Positions 8,580-17,512 of a DNA stretch of 64,000 nt are shown one piece after another (the stretch's first letter is position 1; the number at the start of each line of letters is the position of its first letter). The notes under the pieces were generated by a model. That model worked only from the letters and a program-made list of their open reading frames with translations, was not told the origin of the DNA and did not search any database. This DNA is from Streptomyces cylindrosporus (GTDB lineage Bacteria > Actinomycetota > Actinomycetes > Streptomycetales > Streptomycetaceae). The stretch spans positions 186,001 to 250,000 of the forward strand of contig NZ_JALDAY010000005.1 of NCBI RefSeq assembly GCF_022698165.1. Reading direction: 5' to 3'. A program made the position numbers and the translations under genes.

Positions 8580-9482
8580 TCAAGCCTGTTCGGCCACCTG
8601 CCGGCAGGCCTCCGCGTACGCCCGGACCAGCCGTCTGCGGTCCCCCTTCCGCCAGGCCAGGACGTAACGGCTGGGCGCCAGACCCCGAACCGGCCGGGTC
8701 ACCACACCGCCCAGGGTGATCAGCGGCACGTTCCCCGCCGCCACCAGGCAGACCCCCAGCCCCGCGACCAGCGCCTCGTACGTCTCCTCGGTGCTCGCGA
8801 TCTCCGCGCCGACGCGCGGCGGGCGCCCCTCGCGTTCGTCGAGGGCGAGCCAGTAGTCGCGCAGCGGCCCGGCGCTGGGCGGAAGGGCGAGGAACGGTTC
8901 GTCGGCCAGCTCCGCGAAGTCGACCTCGGCGCGCGCGGCGAGCCGATGGTCCTCGGGCAGGGCGACCAGCCGGGGCTCCTCGGCGACCACCGTCCAGGCG
9001 TACCGCTCCTGGCCGGGCAGCGGCAGCCAGACGAAGGCCACGTCGGCGTCGCCGTCCGCGAGGCCCGCGGTCGGATCCTCCCAGCTCACCTGCCGCAGCC
9101 GTACCGCTGCCTCCGGCTGCGCGGCCGTGAAGCGCGAGCGGATCGCGGGCAGCAGTCCGCCGCGCCCCGGGCTGGTGCTCATCCCGACGACCAGTGTGCT
9201 GCGCAGCGCGGCCCGCGCCTCGGCCACCACGTCCGCGCCCTGCGCCCACGCGGCCAACACCCGCCGGGCGTACGGCAGCAGCGCGGCGCCGGCCGCGGTC
9301 AGCTCCACGCCCTGCCGGTCCCGGCGCAGCAGCTCGACCCCCAACTGCCGCTCCAGCGCCCGGATCTGCTTGCTCAGCGCGGGCTGCGAGACGTACAGCC
9401 GCTCGGCGGCGCGCGTGAAGTGCAGTTCCTCCGCGACCGTCACGAAGTACCGCAGGTCCCGCACGTGGACGTCCGTCGTCAT
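8580..9482 (-). CDS. LysR-family transcriptional regulator
   Basis: 300 residues from the ATG at 9482 (an ATG two codons upstream at 9488 is equally possible). Residues 5-65 form the winged helix-turn-helix typical of the family (LRYFVTVAEELHFTRAAERL, then SQPALSKQIRALE); the remainder is a LysR substrate-binding domain. It is divergent from an SDR oxidoreductase gene with an 87-bp gap, the classical LysR arrangement, so control of that gene and of itself is likely. The inducer is unknown. No clear T-N11-A box could be singled out in the gap. Confidence 0.92.
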   Translation of the reverse strand: MTTDVHVRDLRYFVTVAEELHFTRAAERLYVSQPALSKQIRALERQLGVELLRRDRQGVELTAAGAALLPYARRVLAAWAQGADVVAEARAALRSTLVVGMSTSPGRGGLLPAIRSRFTAAQPEAAVRLRQVSWEDPTAGLADGDADVAFVWLPLPGQERYAWTVVAEEPRLVALPEDHRLAARAEVDFAELADEPFLALPPSAGPLRDYWLALDEREGRPPRVGAEIASTEETYEALVAGLGVCLVAAGNVPLITLGGVVTRPVRGLAPSRYVLAWRKGDRRRLVRAYAEACRQVAEQA

Positions 9483-9569
9483 GGCCATCGGTTATCACGG
9501 TAGGTCTTGGACGGGTGCCGGACCACGGGAGGAGCCTGAATCACGGACAGCCCAGGGAGGGAGCGGGTC

Positions 9570-10394
9570 ATGAACAGGGTCTGGCTGATCACCGGCGCTA
9601 GCAGTGGACTGGGGCGGGCCATCGCCGAGGCGGCCGTCGCCGACGGTGACGTGGTCGTCGGCGCGGCGCGGCGGCCCGAGGGGCTGGACGACCTGGTGGC
9701 CGCCCACCCCGACCAGGTGGAGGCGCTGAAACTGGACGTTGCCGACGTGGACGCCGCCGAGCCGGCCGTACGGGACGTGGTGGCGCGGCACGGGCGGATC
9801 GACGTGCTGGTCAACAACGCGGGCCGGGGGCACGTGGGTGCCTTCGAGGAGACCACCGACGCCGAACTGCGCGCCCTGTTCGACGTGCACGTCTTCGGGC
9901 CGGCGGCGCTGGTGCGGGCGGTCCTGCCGTACATGCGCTCGCGGCGCTCGGGGGCGATCGTGCAGATGAGCAGCATGGGCGGGCAGACCTCCTACCCCGG
10001 CTTCTCGGCGTACAGCGGCACGAAGTTCGCCCTGGAGGGCATGTCCGAGGCGCTGGCGGGCGAGGTCGCGGAGTACCGCGTCAAGGTGCTGATCGTGGAA
10101 CCGGGCGCGTTCCGCACGTCCCTCTACGACGGCACGCAGGCCAGCACGGACGCGGGCGCGTACGCCACGGTGGGCGGCACGCGGGCGATGGTCGACGCGG
10201 GCTTCGACGAGCGGGCGGGCGACCCGGCGAAGGCGGCGGCCCTGATCCTGACGGCCCTGGACTCGGACCGCACCCCCCTGCGCCTCCCGCTGGGCGACGA
10301 CGGCGTGAGCGCGGTCCTGGACCACCTGGACCAGGTCCGAGACGACGTCATGACCTGGGAGAAGCGCACCCGCAGGACGGGCTTCCGCGACTGA
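9570..10394 (+). CDS. Short-chain dehydrogenase/reductase (SDR)
   Basis: 274 residues with a classical SDR layout: cofactor motif TGASSGLG at residues 8-15, NNAG in the middle, catalytic Ser in VQMSSMGG and the Y-x-x-x-K pair in AYSGTKFAL. It reduces or oxidises a carbonyl/alcohol with NAD(P)(H). The C-terminal part (TRTPLRLPLGDDGV) is like SDRs that act on small or lipid-like substrates, but the substrate is not predictable. An AGGGAGGGAG ribosome site lies just upstream. Divergent from the LysR gene, which probably regulates it. Confidence 0.93.
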   Translation: MNRVWLITGASSGLGRAIAEAAVADGDVVVGAARRPEGLDDLVAAHPDQVEALKLDVADVDAAEPAVRDVVARHGRIDVLVNNAGRGHVGAFEETTDAELRALFDVHVFGPAALVRAVLPYMRSRRSGAIVQMSSMGGQTSYPGFSAYSGTKFALEGMSEALAGEVAEYRVKVLIVEPGAFRTSLYDGTQASTDAGAYATVGGTRAMVDAGFDERAGDPAKAAALILTALDSDRTPLRLPLGDDGVSAVLDHLDQVRDDVMTWEKRTRRTGFRD

Positions 10395-10484
10395 CGCACC
10401 TCGCGCGCGTGCAACCCTCTCTCCCCTTGGGCTGTCACTGTTGTCAGACCCCGGTGCCACTATGGGGCGTACGGGTCGGGTGGC

Positions 10485-12698
10485 GTGCGAGGGGTGGGGA
10501 GCGTGGTGGTCGAGGGGGTGCCGGAAGCGCCCGTGGGGCGGCGGGCGCGGGACGTGTGCGCGCGGGGGACGCGGCTGTACGACGCGGCCCGCGCCGTCCT
10601 CGACGACCACACCCGCGCGCTGGAAGCCGTCCGCTCCGCACTCGTCCCGCTCCGCGACGAACTCGTCGCCGAGGAGCTGGGGAACATCCCGGTCGCCCGC
10701 CTCAAGGACGCCACCGAGGGCCGGCTGCGGTTGACGGCCGTCGAGTCGGCGGGGTTCACGACCGTGCGTTCGGTGTACGAGGCGACCCGCTTCGACCTGC
10801 GCCAGATCCCCGGCGTCGGCGCCCAGACCGCCGACCAGGCCCTCGCCGCCGCCCGCCAGATCGCCCGCGCCGTCGAGGAGACGGTCTCGGTCCGCATCGA
10901 CGTCGACAAGCCCGAACCCCGCACCACCGCCCTGGTCGTCGCCCTGCACCGACTGGTCGAGGCCGGCCCCGAGCTCCGCAAGGCCGTCGACACCGCCACT
11001 CGGCTCGACCGCAGACTGCGGGAGCTGATTCCCGCGGCCCGCCCCGCCACCGGCCGCCTCCGCCTCGCGCTCACCGGCCGCCGCCGCAAGGAGGCCGCCC
11101 TCGCCGCCACGGCCGAGCTGCTCGAACTGACCGCCGACGCCGAGACCCGCGGCACCCGCCTCCAGCTGGCCCAGGCCTCCACCGACCTCCTGCGCGGCCC
11201 CGCCTCGGACATCGAGGCCTGGGTCGACTTCGAGCTGCGCTCCGCCGAGTACTACAGCCGGCTCGCCGACGTCTGCGCGCACCGCACGGACGAGGAGGCC
11301 GCCGAGGGCTATCTGCCGTCCGAGGTCGCCGAGCGGGTCCGCGCCCAGCCGCTCGACGACACCCACAGCCGGGTGTCCCTGCGCGGCTACCAGTCCTTCG
11401 GCGCCCGTTTCGCCCTGGCCCAGCGCCGGGTGGTCCTCGGCGACGAGATGGGCCTGGGCAAGACGGTCCAGGCGATCGCCGCCCTCGCCCATCTCGCGGC
11501 CGACGGCCACACCCACTTCCTCGTCGTCTGCCCGGCCGGCGTCCTGATCAACTGGACCCGGGAGATCCGCTCCCGCAGCGCCCTGCGGGCGGTCCCGGTG
11601 CACGGCCCCGGCCGGCAGGAGGCGTACGCCGAATGGCACGAGCGCGGCGGCGTCGCCCTCACCACCTTCGACCTCCTCCACACCCTGCCGACCCCGGACG
11701 CCAAGAAGTCCCCGAAGTCCCCGAAGCCCGCCATGCTCGTCGTCGACGAGGCGCACTACGTGAAGAACCCCGAGACCCGCCGCGCCAGATCGATCGCCGC
11801 CTGGACCAGGACCGCCGACCGCGTCCTGTTCCTCACCGGCACCCCGATGGAGAACCACGTCGAGGAGTTCCGCACCCTGGTCCGCTTTCTCCAGCCGGAC
11901 CTGGTCCCCAGGATCCGCGACGGGGACGCGGTCGCCGGCCCGTACGTCTTCCGCAGGTCCGTCGCCCCGGCCTACCTCCGCCGCAACCAGCAGGACGTCC
12001 TCACCGAACTGCCCGCCCTGCTCCAGGTCGACGAGTGGGAGGAGTTCGGCGCGGCGGACGAGGACGCATACCGCACGGCGGTCGCCGCGGGGAACTTCAT
12101 GGCGATGCGCCGCGCCGCGTACGCCGACCCCGAGAAGTCCGCCAAGCTCCAGCGCCTGCGCGAACTGGTCGCGGATGCGGCGGCCAACGGCCTGAAGGTG
12201 GTGGTCTTCTCCTACTTCCGGGACGTCCTGGCCACGGTCCACCAGACCCTGGGCGACGCCGTGTTCGGCCCGATATCCGGCTCGGTCCCGGCCGCCCGCC
12301 GCCAGCAGCTCGTCGACGACTTCACGGCCGCCGACGGCCACGCGGTCCTGCTCGCCCAGATCGAGGCCGGCGGCGTGGGCCTCAACCTCCAGGCCGCCTC
12401 GGTCGTGATCCTCTGCGAACCGCAGGTCAAACCCACCCTGGAACACCAGGCCGTGGCCCGCGCCCACCGCATGGGCCAGGTCCGCCCGGTCCAGGTGCAC
12501 CGCCTGCTCGCCACGGACAGCGTGGACGAACGCCTGCTGCGCATCCTGGAGAACAAGAACCGCCTCTTCGACGCCTACGCCCGCCGCAGCGACACCGCGG
12601 AGGCGACACCGGACGCGGTTGACATCACGGACGCGGGCATCGCCCGCCGGATCGTGGAGGAGGAACAGCGAAGGCTGGCGGGCGCACCGGCCGAGTGA
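10485..12698 (+). CDS. SNF2-family DEAD/DEAH helicase
   Basis: 737 residues if the GTG at 10485 is used; GTGs at 10503 or 10506 are nearer to a G-rich ribosome site and may be the true start. After ~300 residues that include a helix-hairpin-helix-like segment (FDLRQIPGVGAQTADQ), the SNF2 core begins: Walker A GDEMGLGKT near residue 319, DEAH near 418, TGTPMENH (motif III), then the second RecA fold with VFSYFRD, GGVGLNLQAAS and the motif VI variant AVARAHRMGQ. Expected to be a DNA translocase in repair or chromosome maintenance. Converges with the next gene at a 3-bp gap. Confidence 0.9.
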   Translation: MRGVGSVVVEGVPEAPVGRRARDVCARGTRLYDAARAVLDDHTRALEAVRSALVPLRDELVAEELGNIPVARLKDATEGRLRLTAVESAGFTTVRSVYEATRFDLRQIPGVGAQTADQALAAARQIARAVEETVSVRIDVDKPEPRTTALVVALHRLVEAGPELRKAVDTATRLDRRLRELIPAARPATGRLRLALTGRRRKEAALAATAELLELTADAETRGTRLQLAQASTDLLRGPASDIEAWVDFELRSAEYYSRLADVCAHRTDEEAAEGYLPSEVAERVRAQPLDDTHSRVSLRGYQSFGARFALAQRRVVLGDEMGLGKTVQAIAALAHLAADGHTHFLVVCPAGVLINWTREIRSRSALRAVPVHGPGRQEAYAEWHERGGVALTTFDLLHTLPTPDAKKSPKSPKPAMLVVDEAHYVKNPETRRARSIAAWTRTADRVLFLTGTPMENHVEEFRTLVRFLQPDLVPRIRDGDAVAGPYVFRRSVAPAYLRRNQQDVLTELPALLQVDEWEEFGAADEDAYRTAVAAGNFMAMRRAAYADPEKSAKLQRLRELVADAAANGLKVVVFSYFRDVLATVHQTLGDAVFGPISGSVPAARRQQLVDDFTAADGHAVLLAQIEAGGVGLNLQAASVVILCEPQVKPTLEHQAVARAHRMGQVRPVQVHRLLATDSVDERLLRILENKNRLFDAYARRSDTAEATPDAVDITDAGIARRIVEEEQRRLAGAPAE

Positions 12699-12701
12699 CC
12701 G

Positions 12702-13682
12702 TCAGATCCCGTCCACCCAGGCCACGGTGAACGGCTCCTCCGGCACCCCCGGCCCCATCGGCCCGCCCTTGTCGAACTGCGAGCGGACGACCAGCAGCCG
12801 CCCGTGCGCGCGCACGAGCGTGGTCGGGACCTGCAGGGCGCTGTCGGTGAACCGCCGCTCCAGCCGCGCCGAGGCACCGTCCGCGGACAGCCGCCACCGG
12901 CTGAGGGTGTTGCTCGCGTTCTGCGCGGCCCACAGCCTGCCGTGCGCCAGCTCCAGCCCGTCGCCGTGCGTCAGATCGCCGCCGATCAGGGTCACCCGGC
13001 GTACGGCTCCGGTGGCCACCGCCACCCGATAGAGGTCGCCCCCGGTCATGTCGACGACGTACAGATGCCGGCCGGCGGGGTCGGCGACGATGCCGTTGAG
13101 GGTGAAGGCGTCGGAGGGGTGCGGGGCCAGGACGCCGCTCAGGTCGTGGCGCGGGACCAGCGTCGCGAGGCCGCCGCGGGCCACGTCGGCCGGCGTCACG
13201 CGGTAGATCACCGGGGTCAGGCTGTCGGTGACGTATGCCGTGCCGTCCGCCGTGATCACCAGGTCGTTGACCAGGTGCGGGCCGTCGGCCGGCACGGTGA
13301 AGCGGGCGATCAGGGAGCGGTCGCGCAGGTCGTAGACGTCGACGCCGGCGGTCGAGTCGATGACCCACAGGCGGCCGGCCCGGTCGACCTTCAGGCCGTT
13401 GGCGGTGTTGCGCCCGTCGGCGCCGGCGGGCAGGAAGACCTCCGCGGCACGGCTGCCCGGCACCGCCCGGTACACGGCGCCGTTCGCATAGGAGCCCACA
13501 TAGGCGGCGCCCGTGCGCGGGTCGAGGGCGATGCCCTCCGGATAGACACGCTCCCCGGGCAGCGTGAAGGCCGTACCGAGCCGGACGCCGGCGGCACGGG
13601 CTGCGGTGGCCGGGAGCGCGGCGGTGAAGGCGACGGCGGTCGCGCCGGTCAGGAAAGTACGACGGTGGATCGATCGGGACAC
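12702..13682 (-). CDS. Secreted SMP-30/gluconolactonase-like beta-propeller protein
   Basis: 326 residues. The first 30 form a Tat-type signal (SIHRRTFLTGATAV, cleavage near ATAARA), so the product is probably exported folded. The rest shows the alternating strands of a six-bladed SMP-30/NHL-like propeller (GIALDPRTGAAYVGSY, DRAGRLWVIDS, NGIVADPAGRHLYVVD, GDGLELAHGRLWAAQN). Acid residues of the SMP-30 metal site are not certain, so enzymatic lactonase activity is only a family inference. Starts at GTG 13682. Divergent from a MarR gene with a 12-bp perfect palindrome between them. Confidence 0.85.
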   Translation of the reverse strand: MSRSIHRRTFLTGATAVAFTAALPATAARAAGVRLGTAFTLPGERVYPEGIALDPRTGAAYVGSYANGAVYRAVPGSRAAEVFLPAGADGRNTANGLKVDRAGRLWVIDSTAGVDVYDLRDRSLIARFTVPADGPHLVNDLVITADGTAYVTDSLTPVIYRVTPADVARGGLATLVPRHDLSGVLAPHPSDAFTLNGIVADPAGRHLYVVDMTGGDLYRVAVATGAVRRVTLIGGDLTHGDGLELAHGRLWAAQNASNTLSRWRLSADGASARLERRFTDSALQVPTTLVRAHGRLLVVRSQFDKGGPMGPGVPEEPFTVAWVDGI

Positions 13683-13734
13683 GGTCTGTGCCTCTCGTTT
13701 CGGCTTCGCACTTCATTACGTACACGAACCTAAG

Positions 13735-13746
13735 TTAGAGCTCTAA
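13735..13746. promoter_or_regulatory. Palindromic operator candidate TTAGAGCTCTAA
   Basis: A perfect 12-bp palindrome in the 128-bp divergent gap between the SMP-30-like gene (start 13682) and the MarR gene (start 13811), in an unusually AT-rich stretch. Size and position fit a MarR dimer site controlling both directions. Confidence 0.6.
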
Positions 13747-13810
13747 TATCCGTCAACGTATTAATAGCCGTGCGAAGGCGCACCATCAGTCGTCCCGATA
13801 CCATGCGCAG

Positions 13811-14257
13811 ATGACGTCCATGCCCGCGTCCGAACGCCTCGGCTCGCACCTCAAGCTGGCCGAGCAGGCCCTCATGGCGACCAAGGCCGCGGTCCTGAAA
13901 CCGGCGGGCGTGACGGTCGCGCAGTACTCCGCGCTGCTCCACCTCTCCGAGAACCCCGGCATCTCGGCCGCGGCCCTGGCCCGTCTGTGCGGGGTGACAC
14001 CCCCGACGATCAACACGATCCTGAACAACCTCCAGGACCGCGGCCTGATCGAACGCACCCCGCACGAGTGGCACCGGAACGTCCTGGAGACCCGCCTCAC
14101 GGACCCGGGCCGCGAGGTGATGGCCGACGCGGACGCCCGGGCGGTACGGGTGGAGCGGGCGCTTGCCGCGGAGTTCACGGACGGGGAACGCGAGGCGCTG
14201 GTCGGGCTGTTGGGCCGGTGCGTGGAGGTACTGGACAAGGAGCGCCGGGAGCGATAG
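13811..14257 (+). CDS. MarR-family transcriptional regulator
   Basis: 148 residues. The central winged helix-turn-helix reads HLSENPGISAAALARLCGVT then PTINTILNNLQDRGLIER, with the wing around HRNVLETRLTDPGREV; the flanking helices would form the dimer interface. Likely a repressor relieved by a small ligand. Neighbour and palindrome suggest it controls itself and the divergent secreted propeller protein. Confidence 0.92.
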   Translation: MTSMPASERLGSHLKLAEQALMATKAAVLKPAGVTVAQYSALLHLSENPGISAAALARLCGVTPPTINTILNNLQDRGLIERTPHEWHRNVLETRLTDPGREVMADADARAVRVERALAAEFTDGEREALVGLLGRCVEVLDKERRER

Positions 14258-14386
14258 GCCGCCCCCGTTCCGCCCCTGTCGGCCGGCTGTTTACGATGCG
14301 CCCAACCGTGCGCCCGTCGCGCACGGCGGCGCGTACGCCTCCGTACACCCCCGCGCACCACCGCCCGAGCCAGGAGCACGGTACCC

Positions 14387-15565
14387 GTGTCGATACCCCC
14401 GCCCCCGGGGCCCCAGCAGCCCCAAGGGCCGTACCAGCAGGGCCAGTTCCCGCCGGGTGCCCAGCCGTACCCGCCGTACCAGCCGTGGGCCCAGGGCTAC
14501 ACCCCGTACAACCGCCCCGCTCCCGTCAACGGACTCGCCGTCGCCTCCCTCGTCCTGGGCATCCTCTGCTGCGTCCCCGGCCTCGGACTGCTGCTCGGCC
14601 TGATCGCGCTCGGGCAGATCAGGAAGAACGGCGAGCGCGGCAGGAGCATGGCGGTCTACGGGTCGGTGCTCTCCACGCTCGGGCTCGTCCTGTGGGTGCT
14701 GGTCCTTGCGACCGGCGCCGCGTCCGACTTCTGGGACGGCGTCAAGGACAGCGCCCGCGACAACGGCAGCGCCTACACCCTCGCCAAGGGCGAGTGCTTC
14801 GACTCGCCGAGCGGCTCCCTGGAGGGCGAGGCCTACGACGTGGACAAGGTGCCCTGCGCCGGGGAGCACGACGGCGAGGTCTTCGCCTCCTTCAAGATGA
14901 GCGGCTACGACTCCTACCCCGGCGACCGCAAGGTCACCGACCTCGCCGACACCCGGTGCTGGTCCCTGCGCTACGACTACGCCATGGACGCCTGGGCCGT
15001 CCCCGACGACGTGGACGTGTACTACCTGACGCCCACCCGGGACAGCTGGGGACTCGGCGACCGCGAGATCACCTGCGTGTTCGGCAACACCGACGAGAAG
15101 GCGAGCCTCACCGGCTCGGTGCGCAACGACGCCCGGACCCTCGACGCCGACCAGCTCGCCTACCTGAACGCCGTCAACATCGCCAACCGGGCCCTGGACT
15201 CGCAGCCCGTGGACAGCCCCGACGACGACCTGAAGGCCAACACCCGCTGGGCGGCCCGGTTGTCGGACGCGTTCACCCGGCAGGCCGCGCAACTCCGCGC
15301 CCATGACTGGCCGTCCGGCGCGCAGGCCCCGGTCACGGCCGTGGCCCGGCAGGTCGAGTCGATCCAGGAGGAGTGGGCGAAGGCCGCGAAGGCCACCGAC
15401 GCCGACGCCTTCTACGCCTCCTACGACCGCGCCATGACCCTCTCCACCACCGGCAGGTCGGTCACCGCACGCAAGGCTCTGGGCCTCGCCACCACTCCGC
15501 CTCCGGACGGCGAGACCGGCGGCGGAGGGGGCGGCGGCGGAGACTCCTCCGACATTCAGGTGTGA
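14387..15565 (+). CDS. DUF4190/septum-formation-like membrane protein
   Basis: 392 residues. A Pro/Gln/Tyr-rich cytoplasmic N-terminus (residues 1-45) precedes two membrane helices (about 49-76 and 88-110) with the DUF4190 pattern NGLAVASLVLGILCC and LALGQIRKNGERG-like loop. The extracellular part from ~129 (GECFDSPSG…VPCAGEHDGEVFA…) matches the 'septum formation' domain of actinobacteria, with several Cys that may pair. It ends in a Gly-rich tail. Role unproved; these proteins are linked by name to cell division. GTG start at 14387, with AGGAG 11 bp upstream. Confidence 0.83.
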   Translation: MSIPPPPGPQQPQGPYQQGQFPPGAQPYPPYQPWAQGYTPYNRPAPVNGLAVASLVLGILCCVPGLGLLLGLIALGQIRKNGERGRSMAVYGSVLSTLGLVLWVLVLATGAASDFWDGVKDSARDNGSAYTLAKGECFDSPSGSLEGEAYDVDKVPCAGEHDGEVFASFKMSGYDSYPGDRKVTDLADTRCWSLRYDYAMDAWAVPDDVDVYYLTPTRDSWGLGDREITCVFGNTDEKASLTGSVRNDARTLDADQLAYLNAVNIANRALDSQPVDSPDDDLKANTRWAARLSDAFTRQAAQLRAHDWPSGAQAPVTAVARQVESIQEEWAKAAKATDADAFYASYDRAMTLSTTGRSVTARKALGLATTPPPDGETGGGGGGGGDSSDIQV

Positions 15566-15712
15566 CGGCGGCTATAGCGGGGAGAAAGTGCCTGCGTAAA
15601 GCCTTCCCCCGGAACATGTCATCACATCGAGTGATTCTCTGGCCTTTGCTTGCATGGCAGAACCCACGGTTGCCACGCTGTTGCTGTCTGTACAACCTGA
15701 TGGGAGCGGCCA

Positions 15713-16465
15713 GTGACTTTCGGTGAGCAGCCGGCGTATCTCCGCGTCGCGGGTGATCTCCGCAAGAAGATCGTCAGCGGTTCGCTGCCACCGCACACCC
15801 GTCTCCCCTCCCAGGCCAGAATCCGCGAGGAGTACGGCGTCTCGGACACCGTCGCCCTGGAAGCGCGCAAGGTGCTGATGGCCGAGGGCCTGGTCGAGGG
15901 TCGCTCCGGCTCCGGGACGTACGTCCGCGAGCGCCCCGTCCCGCGCAGCGTCGCCCGCTCCGGCTACCGCCCCGACGGCGGGGCCACCCCCTTCCGGCAG
16001 GAGCAGGCCGACGGCGCGGCCCGCGGCACCTGGGAGTCCCGCAGCGAGCAGACCGAGGCCGGCGGCATGGTCGCCGAGCGCCTCGGCATCAAGCCCGGCG
16101 ACCGCGTGATGTGCACGAGGTACGTGTTCCGGGAGGCCGGCGAGGCGATGATGCTCTCCACCTCCTGGGAGCCCCTCGCGCTCACCGGCCGTACGCCCGT
16201 GATGCTCCCCGAGGAGGGCCCGCTGGGCGGCATGGGCGTGGTGGAGCGCATGGCGGCGATCGACGTGGTCGTGGACAACGTCACGGAGGAGGTCGGCGCC
16301 CGCCCCGGCCTCGCCGAGGAACTGGTCGACCTGGGCGGCGTCCCGGGCCATGTCGTGCTCGTCATCCAGCGCACGTTCTACGCCTCGGGCCGCCCCGTGG
16401 AGACCGCCGACGTGGTCATCCCGGCCGACCGCTACCGGGTCGCGTACCACCTCCCGGTGAAATAG
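15713..16465 (+). CDS. GntR-family regulator (HutC/UTRA type)
   Basis: 250 residues. Residues 7-75 are a GntR winged helix (YLRVAGDLRKKIVSG, LPSQARIREEYGVSDTVA, EGRSGSGTYV); the remainder is a UTRA ligand-binding domain of the chorismate-lyase fold ending in DRYRVAYHLPV. It should be a repressor that lets go of DNA on binding a small molecule. GTG start at 15713 with GGGAGC upstream. No target operon is adjacent, so it may act at a distance or on itself. Confidence 0.9.
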   Translation: MTFGEQPAYLRVAGDLRKKIVSGSLPPHTRLPSQARIREEYGVSDTVALEARKVLMAEGLVEGRSGSGTYVRERPVPRSVARSGYRPDGGATPFRQEQADGAARGTWESRSEQTEAGGMVAERLGIKPGDRVMCTRYVFREAGEAMMLSTSWEPLALTGRTPVMLPEEGPLGGMGVVERMAAIDVVVDNVTEEVGARPGLAEELVDLGGVPGHVVLVIQRTFYASGRPVETADVVIPADRYRVAYHLPVK

Positions 16466-16813
16466 CGCACACCTTTACGGCGATTGCCCCCGCCGACCCC
16501 CTTCCGCAACACCATCCACCACCCGGGCGCCCCGTCCGCGCGCCGGTGGATTCCGGTCGTTCTCGCAGGTCGCCCCGGGCATGCCCGAGATGCCGCTGAC
16601 CGGATGCGTCAAGGCCCACGGGCGGCGCGTTCGAACTCGTGCGCCCCCCTCGCCCTGGCCGGTTGCGTACCTCTTGGTGAAAAGCCGTGTTCGCTGCGTA
16701 AAGGTTAGGCGTAGGCTCGGGCATATGCGGATTGCGGTTTCCTTAGCGGGCGGGGCACGGCACGAACCGCGTGGCGGCGGGCGGGCCGAGGTGGGAAGGA
16801 GCGGTGGGGGGCG
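16466..16813. other. 348-bp gap without a convincing gene
   Basis: Between the GntR gene and the SPOR-like gene. Open frames here lack ribosome sites and codon bias. ACCTTTACG near 16472 and CGTAAAGGT near 16697 form a distant 9-bp inverted repeat, and a moderately AT-rich patch at 16670-16730 may hold the promoter of the next gene. No hairpin terminator was found. Confidence 0.4.
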
Positions 16814-17014
16814 ATGAACGACGGCACGATCACTCTTCCCTGGCTCGTCATAAGGCAGGACGACAACGGCAACCGCTACCGCGTCGGCAGGTACGCGACC
16901 AGGGCGGAGGCCCAGAAGATCGCGGACAGCCTCGACGACCGCGGCCACAAGCAGCTCTACTGGGTCGAACGCATCGGCCAGAACGGCCAGGGCAGCACCG
17001 CAACGGCCAACTGA
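16814..17014 (+). CDS. Small SPOR-like protein
   Basis: 66 residues. The sequence DNGNRYRVGRYATRAEAQKI followed by a short helix and LYWVERI has the strand-helix-strand look of a SPOR repeat, and such one-domain proteins are common in Streptomyces. Unlike cell-division SPOR proteins it has no signal peptide or membrane helix, so septal peptidoglycan binding is not implied. Preceded by GGAAGGAG. Confidence 0.75.
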   Translation: MNDGTITLPWLVIRQDDNGNRYRVGRYATRAEAQKIADSLDDRGHKQLYWVERIGQNGQGSTATAN

Positions 17015-17047
17015 CCCGCGCCGCGCCCCTCCCGTAGGCTCCGCCCC

Positions 17048-17440
17048 ATGACGGAACGGATCGTGGTGGTGGGCGCGGCCCTCTTCGACGGCGACCACCT
17101 CCTGGCAGCCCGCCGAAGCGCACCCCCCGCCCTGGCCGGCCGCTGGGAACTCCCCGGCGGCAAGGTGGAGCGGGGCGAGACTCCCGAGGCGGCCCTGACC
17201 CGCGAACTCCAGGAGGAACTGGGCGTCGACGCGGAGCCCATGACCCGCGTCCCGGGCGAGTGGCCCCTAAAACCGCCGTACGTCCTCCAGGTCTGGACAG
17301 CGAGACTCCTGCCGGGCTCCCCGACCCCGAAGCCCCTCCAGGACCACGACGAACTGCGCTGGCTGACGCAGGACGAGCTGTGGGACGTGAACTGGCTCGA
17401 CCAGGACGTAGAAGCAATCCACGCGCTGACCAACCTGTAG
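17048..17440 (+). CDS. Nudix hydrolase (MutT-like)
   Basis: 130 residues with a full Nudix box (GKVERGETPEAALTRELQEE then LG), which binds the metal and the pyrophosphate. Starts TERIVVVGAALFDGDHLLAA, as in MutT/8-oxo-dGTP diphosphatases and CTP pyrophosphohydrolases. Likely cleans damaged or unwanted nucleoside triphosphates; the precise substrate is not certain. It stands 33 bp after the SPOR-like gene and may share its transcript. Confidence 0.9.
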   Translation: MTERIVVVGAALFDGDHLLAARRSAPPALAGRWELPGGKVERGETPEAALTRELQEELGVDAEPMTRVPGEWPLKPPYVLQVWTARLLPGSPTPKPLQDHDELRWLTQDELWDVNWLDQDVEAIHALTNL

Positions 17441-17512
17441 TCGGCGCACGCCCCTACTCCATTCGTGCCACAGTGCGCCTCCCCGGACGGTACTCCCTCC
17501 CGAATATCGGGT

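Noticed and set aside
9495..12500. 1,001-codon minus-strand frame across the SDR and helicase genes
   Set aside because: Shadow frame of two clear plus-strand genes and the intergenic region; no ribosome site or known domain.
16475..17098. Possible minus-strand gene in the gap before the SPOR-like gene
   Set aside because: It runs over the SPOR-like gene and into the Nudix gene, lacks a ribosome site and shows no domain; treated as non-coding in the gap.
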